Below, in pieces: positions 24,511 through 32,905 of a DNA stretch of 64,000 bases. Both the position numbers and the translations under genes were made by a program. Numbering within the stretch: the first letter of the stretch is position 1; each line of letters starts with the position of its first letter. The DNA is from JAUCQB01 sp964586235 (GTDB taxonomy: Bacteria; Planctomycetota; Phycisphaerae; UBA1845; PWPN01): NCBI GenBank assembly GCA_964586235.1, contig CAZPIO010000020.1, positions 14,303 through 78,302 on the forward strand, in the 5' to 3' direction. The notes under the pieces are model-generated. The model did not search any database, was not told where the DNA came from, and was given only the letters and a program-made list of their open reading frames with translations.

Positions 24511-25877
24511 TTGGCCTTCTTCTCGTTTGCTTTTTCGGTGATGGCGTCGATCAGCGTGTTGATGTCCGGGATGATCGACGGGAACTTGACCTCGCCGTCG
24601 ATGCAGATGGTCGGGATCTGCCCCACGCCGAGCTTGGCCATGTGGCCCAGCCCGCTGCGGGTGGTGATCTTGTGCTCGCGGATGACCACCTGGTCGGGCA
24701 TGCTGCGGGCGGCCTGCTCGACGGCGTCGACCATGTACTGGCAGGGGGCGCACGAGGCCGAGTCCAGCGTGATCACGTCCACGATGACTTTGTTCTCCCG
24801 GTCGTAGTCGGGAAGATCGACTTCCTCGAAGGCCTCCGGGCTGACTGTCTGTGACGCGGCCCGGGCCACCTGCCGCTGGTACTCGTCGTGGACCATCAGG
24901 GTGACCGCCTGCAGGTTCTCCTCAGGCGTGGCGTAGGGCAGGTCGCAGCCGGGCGCCAGCACGAAGCCCGTGGTGCCCCCGGCGTCGAGACATCGCAGGG
25001 CGTCGCGCTTGGCGTCGTCCGGCGTGCCGAGCAGCAATACCGTGGTGAGCTTGAGATTGCCGCCGAAGGACTTGTTGTGCTGCCGGGCCAGGTCGCGGAG
25101 CATATCGAACGGGATGTTCTCGTCCACGGAGACGTTGTCGCACAGCGTCTGGCACATCAACTCGAGGTTGCGCGTCGCGTTGCCGCAGACGAACAGCGAC
25201 GACAGCGCCTGCCGCTGACGGATGTGGGCGAAGATGGTGTTTACATGACTGCTGACGAACTCGGTGAAGTGCCGCGGGGAGATCTGGCTGGTCATCGGAT
25301 CGACCACGGCGATCACATCGGCGCCGTTGTCCAGGTAGAAATCCGTGGCCTGTTTGCCGACCTCGGTGCAGAAATCGAGCACCCGGCGCACCTGATCCAC
25401 CGCGTCGAACATCTTGAGGAAGATGCCCGTACCCATCAGGTGCAGTGCCAGGGTAAAAGGCCCGGTAACCAGACCGTAGAATGCGATTTCGTTGCCGAAG
25501 CTGCGCTTGAGGCGGTCCATCGCCTCTGCAACCACTGGAAAGCGGCCCTTTGTCGCATCGAAGCCCGGCAGGCTGGACAACGGGGCGTTGGCCAGGGGGT
25601 GGGTCGAGACCGCGGGGGGCGTCTGGTCGCCCCAGAGCATCGCGCAGCCGAGGACCTCGGCCTCCAACTGCAGGTCAAAGATCACCGGCAGGCCGTCGGG
25701 CTGGTACAGTTCAGCCGCCTTACTCAGCCCGGCCACGATCCGCTCGCTGGATCGCAGGTAGTCCCAGGCGGTTACCCCGATGATCTTGCCGCCATGCACG
25801 CCGACGAACGGCACCCACGCCGCCCGGGGCGTGGTCTCATTGCGCAGGGCCTTCAGCAGCACTTGCTTGCCGGTCAC
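24507..25877 (-). CDS. UroD/MtaA-type cobalamin methyltransferase with C-terminal thioredoxin-like domain
   Basis: 456 residues; GTG 25877 chosen because AGGAG lies 7 nt upstream. Residues ~1-340 are a uroporphyrinogen-decarboxylase-like barrel of the MtaA/CmuA methyltransferase class (FYGLVTGPFTLALHLMG; VIAVVDPMTSQISPRHF; SLFVCGNATRNLE, whose Cys is the expected zinc ligand; GFVLAPGCDLPYATPEENL). The last ~84 residues form a thioredoxin fold with C376-A-P-C379 and a cis-Pro (GVGQIPTICIDG). A redox domain on a methyltransferase is unusual; it might reduce the corrinoid or keep the zinc-site thiol active. No corrinoid protein is encoded nearby. Confidence 0.83.
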   Translation of the reverse strand: MTGKQVLLKALRNETTPRAAWVPFVGVHGGKIIGVTAWDYLRSSERIVAGLSKAAELYQPDGLPVIFDLQLEAEVLGCAMLWGDQTPPAVSTHPLANAPLSSLPGFDATKGRFPVVAEAMDRLKRSFGNEIAFYGLVTGPFTLALHLMGTGIFLKMFDAVDQVRRVLDFCTEVGKQATDFYLDNGADVIAVVDPMTSQISPRHFTEFVSSHVNTIFAHIRQRQALSSLFVCGNATRNLELMCQTLCDNVSVDENIPFDMLRDLARQHNKSFGGNLKLTTVLLLGTPDDAKRDALRCLDAGGTTGFVLAPGCDLPYATPEENLQAVTLMVHDEYQRQVARAASQTVSPEAFEEVDLPDYDRENKVIVDVITLDSASCAPCQYMVDAVEQAARSMPDQVVIREHKITTRSGLGHMAKLGVGQIPTICIDGEVKFPSIIPDINTLIDAITEKANEKKAK

Positions 25878-26063
25878 TTCCAGTTCTCCTCGCCTCGCCG
25901 GGCTGTGCGGTTTTATAGCTCCATGCACCCGCCCACCGGCCTGGCGCGGCAGAAGGCCAAATGATACGAAAACCCGTTGAACCGCGGTAGGAGCGGCCTC
26001 GGTTCGACAAGCTCACCGAAATCAGACCGCGATCGTCTCGTAGGAGCGGCTTGCAGCCGCGAT

Positions 26064-26197
26064 CTTGACGAGCCGGCGGGTTTATCCCGCCGGTTTTTCA
26101 ACGAACTCCGGCGCAGGCCGGGTTTGCAGTAGACGCAGGCAAGACCGGCAGGATGACTTCGACGGGCTCAGCCCAAGAAACCAGCCGGCTCGTCAAG
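26064..26197. repeat. Element bounded by perfect 14-bp inverted repeats
   Basis: CTTGACGAGCCGGC at 26064-26077 and its exact reverse complement at 26184-26197 bound a 134-bp unit. A terminator-like hairpin starts inside the left arm. Just before it lie REP-like words such as TAGGAGCGGC (25989 and 26041). It could be a small non-autonomous element or a decayed repeat cluster; no target-site duplication is evident. Confidence 0.5.
26073..26098 (+). terminator. Rho-independent terminator-like hairpin
   Basis: CCGGCGGG/CCCGCCGG perfect 8-bp stem, 5-nt loop, followed by TTTTT. No plus-strand gene ends just before it, so it may belong to the repeat element that contains it. Confidence 0.55.
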
Positions 26198-26269
26198 AAG
26201 GCCTCACCTCCGCGACCGATAACGGCTGTAAACGGCCACCCCCTCATCTCGCATTCGGAAATCCGACAC

Positions 26270-26400
26270 TCCATGTATGATTATAAGTAATTAATTTGAA
26301 AGTGGTTATGAGATTTCTCGAAATTCCGTCAACTTCACATCATATTTCCCATTAGAAAATAGTTCACAGCATCAAACTTTTTCAATGGGGTGGTGTCTAA
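26270..26400. other. AT-rich upstream region
   Basis: About 130 bp far richer in A and T than its surroundings (for example TTATAAGTAATTAATTTGAA near 26280). It ends shortly before the 26445 gene and probably contains its promoter. Nothing coding. Confidence 0.45.
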
Positions 26401-26444
26401 TGAGGTGACCGCGTTGTGCGGCGTGAAGAAATGGAGGTTCAGCC

Positions 26445-27095
26445 ATGAGGAACATGACCAAGAAAGCAGTGATGGTGATGGGGTTGGCGGGGATGATGGC
26501 TGGGGCGGCCCCGGCCAAGGCCGGCGACTTCGCCCTGTCGATCGGTGTTGAGGGTCACCATGGCAACTACTTCGGCCTGACCATCGGTAACGGCTGTATC
26601 ACCCCGGTGGTGGTGGCTCAGCCGGTGCCACCGCCGGTCCAGCGGATCTGGGTGCCTCCGGTCTACCGCGACGTGATTGAGCGGGTTTGGGTGCCCACCA
26701 CTGAGATCCGGTATCGCGATGTGCCGGTGCTGGATGCCTGGGGCCGGGTGATCGAATACCGGCGAGAATCCTACACCGTCCCGTCCGGCTACTGGCAGGA
26801 TGTGACCCGGCGGGAACTGGTTCGAGAAGGCTACTGGCAGGTCGTGAATCCCTGGGAGAACCACAACAAGTACTACGCCTTTGGCGACAGGAACGACTGC
26901 CAGCGCGGCGGGGTGAGCATCGGCCTCATGCTGGAGAAGAGGGACGACGACAGGGACCGGATCAAGCCGTGTGCGGTGCTCCAGAAGCCTGTCCTCGGAA
27001 AGGCGCCGGTGAGAGCGGCCCCGGTGGTACAGAAGGTTCCGGCCAGGGACTACGCTAACGGGAGACTCCTGAAGGTGGGGGCGCTGAAGAAGTAA
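26445..27095 (+). CDS. Exported protein with repeated WVP/tyrosine-rich motifs
   Basis: 216 residues; ATG 26445 with GGAGG upstream. The signal peptide ends around APAKAGD. The middle has repeated W/Y-V-P words (RIWVPPVYRDVIERVWVPTT, then VPSGYWQDVTRRELVREGYW), a pattern seen in small exported planctomycete proteins of unknown function. The C-terminal ~50 residues are Lys/Arg-rich. A clear rho-independent terminator follows, so it is a single-gene unit. Confidence 0.72.
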   Translation: MRNMTKKAVMVMGLAGMMAGAAPAKAGDFALSIGVEGHHGNYFGLTIGNGCITPVVVAQPVPPPVQRIWVPPVYRDVIERVWVPTTEIRYRDVPVLDAWGRVIEYRRESYTVPSGYWQDVTRRELVREGYWQVVNPWENHNKYYAFGDRNDCQRGGVSIGLMLEKRDDDRDRIKPCAVLQKPVLGKAPVRAAPVVQKVPARDYANGRLLKVGALKK

Positions 27096-27134
27096 GGGCC
27101 AACGGCGAGCGAGAGCCACTGTGAGGGAGACAGA

Positions 27135-27177
27135 CCACCGGCAATCGGGCAGCCCCCGGTTGCCGGTGGGCGTTTTT
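27135..27177 (+). terminator. Rho-independent terminator after the 26445 gene
   Basis: Perfect 10-bp stem CCACCGGCAA/TTGCCGGTGG, 15-nt loop, followed by GCGTTTTT. Confidence 0.85.
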
Positions 27178-27307
27178 ACGGGGAAAACAAAAGAAGCAGT
27201 CGGCAGTTGGATAAGATGGGCGACGCAATACCGTCAGGCACATCAGATCGTTTCCGGTCAGAATCAACGAATTTCAGCATTTGGCCACATTTGGGACAGA
27301 GGCGCAT
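27176..27307 (-). CDS. Possible very small zinc-ribbon-like protein
   Basis: 43 residues from ATG 27307; begins MRLCPKCGQMLKFVDSDRKR, a CPxCG knuckle typical of small zinc ribbons, but only one C-x2-C pair is present, there is no ribosome-binding site and the 3' end runs into the terminator. It may be a remnant or chance. Confidence 0.25.
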   Translation of the reverse strand: MRLCPKCGQMLKFVDSDRKRSDVPDGIASPILSNCRLLLLFSP

Positions 27308-27454
27308 CTTAAGAGCGCTCTCTGTTTGCCCCGATATTGAGATTATTGAGGAGGCGGGGGGGGACGGTGATGCGACTGACCCTCCCCGGGGCCGCTGGCC
27401 AAGGTGTAGAATCCTGTGTGCAAGCCTACCATTTGAGGAGGCCCTCTTGGCATC

Positions 27455-29815
27455 ATGGCTACCATTCCCACGGATCTGAGCAGGGTGGCGATCATGGGCA
27501 CCTATGTGCCCCGGCGGTGCGGGATCGCTACGTTCACCAGCGACCTGGCGGAAGCCATTGGGGGCGAGTTGGGCACCAAGGGCGAGATCTTTGCCTTGGC
27601 CCTCGATGACCAGCCGCAAGGCTACCGGTATCCGGAAAGGGTCCGATTCCAGCTTCGGGCGAACTACCAGCCTGACTATCGCCTCGCGGCTGACTTCGTG
27701 ATGGGGAACCAGGCGAACGTCTTCATACTCCAGCATGAGTATGGCATCTTCGGCGGGCCGGCGGGATCGCATATTCTGCGGCTGCTCCGCGAGTTGCGGA
27801 TCCCGGTGCTCACCACTCTCCATACGGTCCTGCAGGAGCCTCTGCCCGACCAGCGCCGGGTGCTCGAGGAACTGGCCCAGTTGAGCGACAGGCTGGTGGT
27901 AATGAGCCAGCGGGCCAAACACATGCTGCAGGACATCTACCAGGTACCTGCCGAGAGGATCGCTTTCATCCCTCACGGCATTCCTGACGTCCCCTTCGTC
28001 GATCCGAACTTCTACAAGGACCAGTTCAAGGCCGAGGGTCGGCGCGTCGTCCTGACCTTCGGGCTGCTGTCTCCGAACAAGGGCATCGAGTACATGATCG
28101 AAGCCATGCCGGAGATCGTGAAGGCGTTCCCCGACGTGCTGTACATCATCCTCGGGGCGACTCATCCGCACCTGATACGCCAGTTCGGCGAGGCCTACCG
28201 CACCAGTCTGCAGCGGCGGGTGGTGGACCTGGGGCTGGAGGACCATGTGCGGTTCCGGAACCAGTTCGTGGAGCTCAAGGAGCTGTGCGAGTACATCGGC
28301 GCGGCGGACGCATATGTGACGCCTTATCTGCACGAGCAGCAGATCACCTCGGGTACGCTGTCGTACGCGGTGGGGGCGGGCAAGGCCGTCGTCTCCACGC
28401 CGTACTGGCATGCCCAGGAACTGCTGGCCGACGGGCGGGGCATGCTCGTGCCCTTCAGGGACTCACAGGCCCTCTCCGAGGCGATCATCCACCTGTTCAC
28501 AAACGACGTCGAACGGCACCAGATCCGCAAGCGGGCCTACACCTACTGCCGCGAGATGGTCTGGAGGCAGGTGGCCCGCGAATACCTGCTGCTGGGGCAG
28601 ACGCTCCTGCAGGAGCGTGCCCGGCGGCCGCGACCGCTGTCACAGGACCGCCGCCGCGTGATTCGCGCCGAAGAACTGCCCGAAGTTGATCTGCGACACC
28701 TTCGGACGATCACCGACGGAACGGGTATTTTGCAGCACTGCCTGTACTCGATTCCCGATCGGCGCCAGGGATACTGCATCGATGACAACGGCCGCGGTCT
28801 GGTGGTGTGCGCGTTGTACCAGCAGTTGTACGACTCGATCGAGGTGGATGACCTGGTGATGACCTATCTGGCGTACCTCCGCCACGCCTACAACGAGAAG
28901 ACAAACCGTTTCCGCAGCTTCATGTCCTATTCGCGCCAGTGGCTTGACGCGGCCGGCAGCGAGGACAGCCAGGGACGGACGCTGTGGGGCCTGGGGATGC
29001 TGGCGGCCCACGCTCCCAACGAAAACGTTCGAATGATGGCGGTGCAGCTTTTCCAGGACGTCATCGGCACGGCGGAAAAGTACGACTATCCCCGGGCCTG
29101 GGCATATTCTCTCCTCGGAATCCACGCGTACCTGGAGCATTTCAGCGGGGACGCCCATGTCCGGCGCATCCGTCAGCAACTGGCTGAGAGGCTTTTCAAC
29201 CTGTTCCGCAGCAATGCCTCTCCGGACTGGCCGTGGTGCGAGCCGACCATGACTTACTCGAACGCCACGCTGGCCCATGCTCTCATCCTGGCCGGCACCT
29301 GGATTCCCGACGGCGAGATGCGCGATCAGGGCCTGCGCAGCCTGCAGTGGCTGTGTGACGTGCAGACCTCGGATCGCGGGCACTTCTCACTGGTCGGCAA
29401 CCAGGGCTGGTTCCCCCGCGGCAAGGAGAAGGCCGCGTTTGACCAGCAGCCGATCGAGGCGAGCCAACTGGTGCTGGCCTGCGCCGAGGCCTACCGGGCG
29501 ACGGGCGAGGAATGCTGGCTGGCCCGGGCGAGGCTGGGAGTCGAGTGGTTCCTCGGCCGCAACGATCTGGACGCCCCGTTGTATGACTTCCGGACGGGTG
29601 GCTGTTGCGACGGGCTGACTCCCGAAGGGCCAAACCACAACCAGGGAGCCGAATCCACGCTCTCCTGGCTGATCGCCCTGCTCACCTTCCTGATCCAGAT
29701 TGGTCACCAGACGCTGGGGACCAAACCGGCCGAGGAGTCAACAGACTGGGCGGACGGCTGGCCCAAGGGCGAAGAACGTGCCCGGATTCTGCAGGCGTCG
29801 CGAATCGCAGACTGA
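27455..29815 (+). CDS. GT4-type glycosyltransferase with C-terminal alpha/alpha-toroid domain
   Basis: 786 residues from ATG 27455; GAGGAGG lies further upstream than ideal. Residues ~10-390 are a GT-B glycosyltransferase of family 4/1 (GTYVPRRCGIATFTSDLAEA at the acceptor side; FGLLSPNKGIEYMIEAMPEI; HEQQITSGTLSYAVGAGKAV in the nucleotide-sugar site). Residues ~400-770 form an all-helical barrel-like domain (RQWLDAAGSEDSQGRTLWGL; WCEPTMTYSNATLAHALI) as in alpha/alpha-toroid glycosidases. Cytoplasmic, no signal peptide. Such two-part proteins probably make or modify an oligosaccharide; donor and acceptor are unknown. Confidence 0.82.
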   Translation: MATIPTDLSRVAIMGTYVPRRCGIATFTSDLAEAIGGELGTKGEIFALALDDQPQGYRYPERVRFQLRANYQPDYRLAADFVMGNQANVFILQHEYGIFGGPAGSHILRLLRELRIPVLTTLHTVLQEPLPDQRRVLEELAQLSDRLVVMSQRAKHMLQDIYQVPAERIAFIPHGIPDVPFVDPNFYKDQFKAEGRRVVLTFGLLSPNKGIEYMIEAMPEIVKAFPDVLYIILGATHPHLIRQFGEAYRTSLQRRVVDLGLEDHVRFRNQFVELKELCEYIGAADAYVTPYLHEQQITSGTLSYAVGAGKAVVSTPYWHAQELLADGRGMLVPFRDSQALSEAIIHLFTNDVERHQIRKRAYTYCREMVWRQVAREYLLLGQTLLQERARRPRPLSQDRRRVIRAEELPEVDLRHLRTITDGTGILQHCLYSIPDRRQGYCIDDNGRGLVVCALYQQLYDSIEVDDLVMTYLAYLRHAYNEKTNRFRSFMSYSRQWLDAAGSEDSQGRTLWGLGMLAAHAPNENVRMMAVQLFQDVIGTAEKYDYPRAWAYSLLGIHAYLEHFSGDAHVRRIRQQLAERLFNLFRSNASPDWPWCEPTMTYSNATLAHALILAGTWIPDGEMRDQGLRSLQWLCDVQTSDRGHFSLVGNQGWFPRGKEKAAFDQQPIEASQLVLACAEAYRATGEECWLARARLGVEWFLGRNDLDAPLYDFRTGGCCDGLTPEGPNHNQGAESTLSWLIALLTFLIQIGHQTLGTKPAEESTDWADGWPKGEERARILQASRIAD

Positions 29816-29901
29816 TCCTTCAGCGATCCTTTTTCCATAACTCTTTATTCAGAAAAGAGATATGAATCATCATCCCGCTGGGCTCAATTCGAGAATCTGA
29901 T

Positions 29902-29930
29902 TTGACTGCGTCCGGAACATGGCGTATACT
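29902..29930 (+). promoter_or_regulatory. Near-consensus sigma-70 promoter of the LexA-HTH gene
   Basis: TTGACT at 29902-29907 and TATACT at 29925-29930 are separated by exactly 17 nt. The predicted start would be near 29937, giving a ~24-nt leader before ATG 29961. This rules out the longer frame that opens at 29919, which lies inside the promoter. Confidence 0.8.
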
Positions 29931-29946
29931 GTACAAGTGTACAGTG
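29927..29946. promoter_or_regulatory. SOS-box-like operator overlapping the -10
   Basis: TACTGTACAAGTGTACAGTG contains a perfect 8-bp palindrome ACTGTACA-AG-TGTACAGT and fits the gammaproteobacterial LexA box form CTGT-N8-ACAG. It overlaps the -10 hexamer of the promoter of a gene whose product has a LexA-type HTH, so autorepression is the simplest reading. Confidence 0.75.
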
Positions 29947-29960
29947 ATCAGGATGCCACC

Positions 29961-30620
29961 ATGGACGGCCGGCCGCTGACAATCCAGCAGCAGAACGTGC
30001 TCGAGTTCATCGAGCGTTTTGGCGCGCAGCACGGTTATCCCCCCACATTGCGTGAGATCGGTGAGGCGATCGGCCTGGCGAACGTGAATGCCGTTCGCGG
30101 ACACGTGGAGGCCCTGGAGAAGAAGGGCCACATCACCCGCACGCCGGACAAGGCCCGCTCGATCCAACTGGTCCACAAGCCGTCGGCCCTGAGTCACGTC
30201 AAGCGCAAACTTCACGAGGTGTTCAAGACTGACGAAGGCGTGTTGCATCGGGTGGTCTACGGCGTTGCCTGGACGACGTGGAGGCGAATGCCCTTGCTGA
30301 CCGGGCCGAGGGTGGACTGGCTGAAGCAGGCCTTCGAACGCGAGGCCGTCGAGCACGGCTGGACGATCGTCGATTGCCGGATCGAGCCGGACCATGTCGC
30401 CATCGTGGTCGAGACCTGGCCGAATCACTCTCCCGAGAAGACCGTGCACCGGCTCCAGTCCGCGGGCAAGGCGGTCCGACGAAAACACACACACGATTTC
30501 CCGAACGAGCCGCTTTGGGGAAAAGGATATGCGGTGACGACGTCGCTCGATCTCCTGGAGTCTTTGGTGACCCGGCTGCTGGTGGACCAGGAGCCGCCGC
30601 AGCAAAAGGAGGGTTCCTGA
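29961..30620 (+). CDS. LexA-type HTH fused to an inactive-looking Y1 (IS200/RAYT-like) transposase domain
   Basis: 219 residues; ATG 29961 with AGGA 7 nt upstream, chosen because the longer frame overlaps the promoter. Residues ~6-70 are the LexA winged HTH (GYPPTLREIGEAIGLANVNA, then KGHITRTPDKARSIQL). The LexA S24 peptidase half is absent. Residues ~90-212 follow the Y1 transposase pattern (HRVVYGVAWTTWRRMPLL; IEPDHVAIVVETWP; LWGKGYAVTTS). The HUH motif reads H145-V-A147 and the nucleophilic Tyr position near the C-terminus reads Leu (TRLLVDQ), so single-strand cleavage is unlikely. It is probably a domesticated transposase used as a DNA-binding regulator. Confidence 0.82.
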   Translation: MDGRPLTIQQQNVLEFIERFGAQHGYPPTLREIGEAIGLANVNAVRGHVEALEKKGHITRTPDKARSIQLVHKPSALSHVKRKLHEVFKTDEGVLHRVVYGVAWTTWRRMPLLTGPRVDWLKQAFEREAVEHGWTIVDCRIEPDHVAIVVETWPNHSPEKTVHRLQSAGKAVRRKHTHDFPNEPLWGKGYAVTTSLDLLESLVTRLLVDQEPPQQKEGS

Positions 30621-30799
30621 GCAATCTGGGGCCGGCAAGGCTCAGGACGTTGGTCGGTTTCATGTGGTGAGTTCAACAACGGCCGCTCAGCGGTGAGCTG
30701 ACGGCAGCGGTCGGAATGCGGCCCGGCGCGCGGCAGCGCGTGGGGCCAGGTGGAAGGTGCGCGCATGCATCGGCCGCCGCAGAACGAAAGGAGAATGAC

Positions 30800-32905
30800 A
30801 TGCGAACAATCTCGTCGAAACGAAACCTGCTGGGAGGCGCGGGAGGCATTCTCGCGGCTGTCGCACTGGCCCTGACATGGCAGACCCCCGCCGGTGGTGC
30901 CGGGCTGCTGATCGCCGACGGCGGCCTCGGAGGAGTCCTGGAGGTCCGCGAGCACAGTGTGCAGGTGACCATCAACAACGGCGTGGCGGTGACCGAGGTC
31001 ACGCAGGTGTTCCGCAACACCGAAAACCGCCAGGTCGAAGCGCTGTACACGTTCCCGGTCCCGAAGGACGCCTCGGTGGCCAACTTCTCCATGTGGATCA
31101 ACGGCAAGGAGATGGTCGGCGAGGTGGTCGAGAAGCAGAGGGCCCGCGAGATCTACGACAGCTATCGGCGCGTGAAGCGCGATCCCGGCCTGCTGGAGCA
31201 GACGGACTACAAGACCTTCGAGATGCGGATCTTCCCCATCGGTCCGAAGGCCGACCAGAGAGTGCAGATCTGCTACTACCAGGAGCTCGACTACGACCAC
31301 GACTGGGCCACCTACGTGTATCCCCTGGCCACGCAGACCAAAAAAGGCGTGGATTCGAGAACGACGGGCAAGTTTGCATTCACCTTGCAGGCCCGCTCGC
31401 AAGTTCCCATCGTCGCGGCGGAAAGCCCCAGCCACGGCAAGGAACTGGTGATCGCCCAGCAGGGTGACAAGCAGATCCAGGCAAGCCTGGAGGTCAAATC
31501 GGGCGACCTGAACCGCGACGTGGTGTTGGCCTACCACGTCTCCCGGCCGCACACGGGCGTCGACATGATCGCTTCGCGGCGGGCCGGCGAGGACGGTTTT
31601 TTCTGCCTGACGCTGACGGCCGGCGAGGAGCTGTCGAAAGAGCAATCCGGGATGGACTACGTGTTCATCCTCGACGCCTCCGGGAGCATGGCCGACGACG
31701 GCAAGCTGATCCTGTCCCGTAACTCGGTGGAGGCCTTCATCAAGGCTCTCGGAGCGGATGATCGCTTTGAGATCATCACCTTCAACGTGTCCCCGCAGGC
31801 CCTGTTCAAATCCCTGGTCAACACCGGCGACGAGAACAGGACCCGGGCGGCGGCATTCCTCGGTTCGCAGGAGGGCCGGGGCGGCACGATGATGAAGCCG
31901 GCCCTGGAAGTGGCCTACAAGTACGCCGAGCCCGCCCGCACGCTCAACGTGGTGATCCTCAGTGACGGGATGACCGAGCAGGCGGAGTCTCGCACGCTGC
32001 TGGAGATGATCAAATCGCGGCCGAACAACACTCGCGTGTTCTGCGTCGGTGTCGGCAACGAGGTCAACCGGCCGCTGCTGGAGCAGATGGCCGATGATGC
32101 GGGCGGCCTGGCTTCGTTCCTCTCGCCGGGCGACAACTTCGAGCGGCAGGCGCAATCGTTCCGTCGCAAGCTGATGCGCCCGGTGGCCACCAACCTTCGC
32201 GTGAGCATCGAGGGCGTCGAGACCTCGGACATCGAACCGACGACACTGCCGAACCTGTTCCACGGCTCACCCGCGCGCATCTACGGGCGCTACCGGGGCC
32301 AGGGGCCGGCCAAGGCCGTGGTGCGAGCGATGGTTGGTGGAACGGAGATCGCGACCAACACCGATTTGACCTTCCCCGAGACCGAGAGCGCCAACCCCGA
32401 AATCGAGCGGATGTGGGCGTGGCACAAGGTGCAGCGCCTGCTCAAGGAAGGCGATCGCGCCGGCTCGCATGACCGGGTGGTGGCCGAAATCGTGCGGCTG
32501 GGCGAGGCCTACTCGATTGTCACCCAGTACACGTCGTTCCTGGTGTTGGAGAATGACGGCGAGTACCAGCGATGGCGAATCGATCGCCGCAACCTGCTCC
32601 GCATGCAGCGGGATCGCGATTCACAGCAGAAGCTGCTGGCCCAGTTCGAAGCCATACGGAGCAAGGCGCTGGCCGACATCGGTCCGCAGGATCCGGACGC
32701 CGGGGCGATCAAAGTGTCGCCCAGCATGCTCCCGACCGGCGGGCAGCAGGTTGTGTCCGCCAACTCGCCCAACCCGCCGCCGTCGCGGCCGGGCGATATC
32801 AACCTCTCGCCGCGCGGAGGCGGGCCGGTCGGGCCGTTCGGCGTGGCGGGTATTGCCGTGCTGGCGGTTCTGGAGTGGCGGCGACGTCGCAGGGGGGCCG
32901 CATGA
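30800..32905 (+). CDS. Exported VIT/VWA-domain protein with GlyGly-CTERM-like tail
   Basis: 701 residues; ATG 30800 with AAAGGAG upstream. Signal peptide, then a VIT domain (residues ~30-160; NTENRQVEALYTFPVPKDAS), a linker, and a von Willebrand A domain from ~285 with an intact MIDAS start (FILDASGSM). The C-terminus is GGGPVGPFGVAGIAVLAVLE followed by an arginine cluster WRRRRRGAA: a Gly-rich motif, a membrane helix and basic residues, as in GlyGly-CTERM proteins. The next gene, overlapping by 4 bp (ATGA), encodes a rhombosortase, the protease for such tails. Probably a cell-surface adhesion or calcium-dependent binding protein. Confidence 0.87.
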   Translation: MRTISSKRNLLGGAGGILAAVALALTWQTPAGGAGLLIADGGLGGVLEVREHSVQVTINNGVAVTEVTQVFRNTENRQVEALYTFPVPKDASVANFSMWINGKEMVGEVVEKQRAREIYDSYRRVKRDPGLLEQTDYKTFEMRIFPIGPKADQRVQICYYQELDYDHDWATYVYPLATQTKKGVDSRTTGKFAFTLQARSQVPIVAAESPSHGKELVIAQQGDKQIQASLEVKSGDLNRDVVLAYHVSRPHTGVDMIASRRAGEDGFFCLTLTAGEELSKEQSGMDYVFILDASGSMADDGKLILSRNSVEAFIKALGADDRFEIITFNVSPQALFKSLVNTGDENRTRAAAFLGSQEGRGGTMMKPALEVAYKYAEPARTLNVVILSDGMTEQAESRTLLEMIKSRPNNTRVFCVGVGNEVNRPLLEQMADDAGGLASFLSPGDNFERQAQSFRRKLMRPVATNLRVSIEGVETSDIEPTTLPNLFHGSPARIYGRYRGQGPAKAVVRAMVGGTEIATNTDLTFPETESANPEIERMWAWHKVQRLLKEGDRAGSHDRVVAEIVRLGEAYSIVTQYTSFLVLENDGEYQRWRIDRRNLLRMQRDRDSQQKLLAQFEAIRSKALADIGPQDPDAGAIKVSPSMLPTGGQQVVSANSPNPPPSRPGDINLSPRGGGPVGPFGVAGIAVLAVLEWRRRRRGAA

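Noticed and set aside
29919..29960. Upstream start (ATG 29919) for the LexA-HTH fusion
   Set aside because: It lies between the -35 and -10 of a near-consensus promoter, upstream of the predicted transcription start; ATG 29961 has an AGGA site and opens directly before the HTH.
30425..32263. Long minus-strand open frame of 612 codons opposite the VIT/VWA gene
   Set aside because: High-GC shadow: the plus frame has signal peptide, VIT and VWA motifs and a good ribosome-binding site; the antisense product has no recognisable domain.
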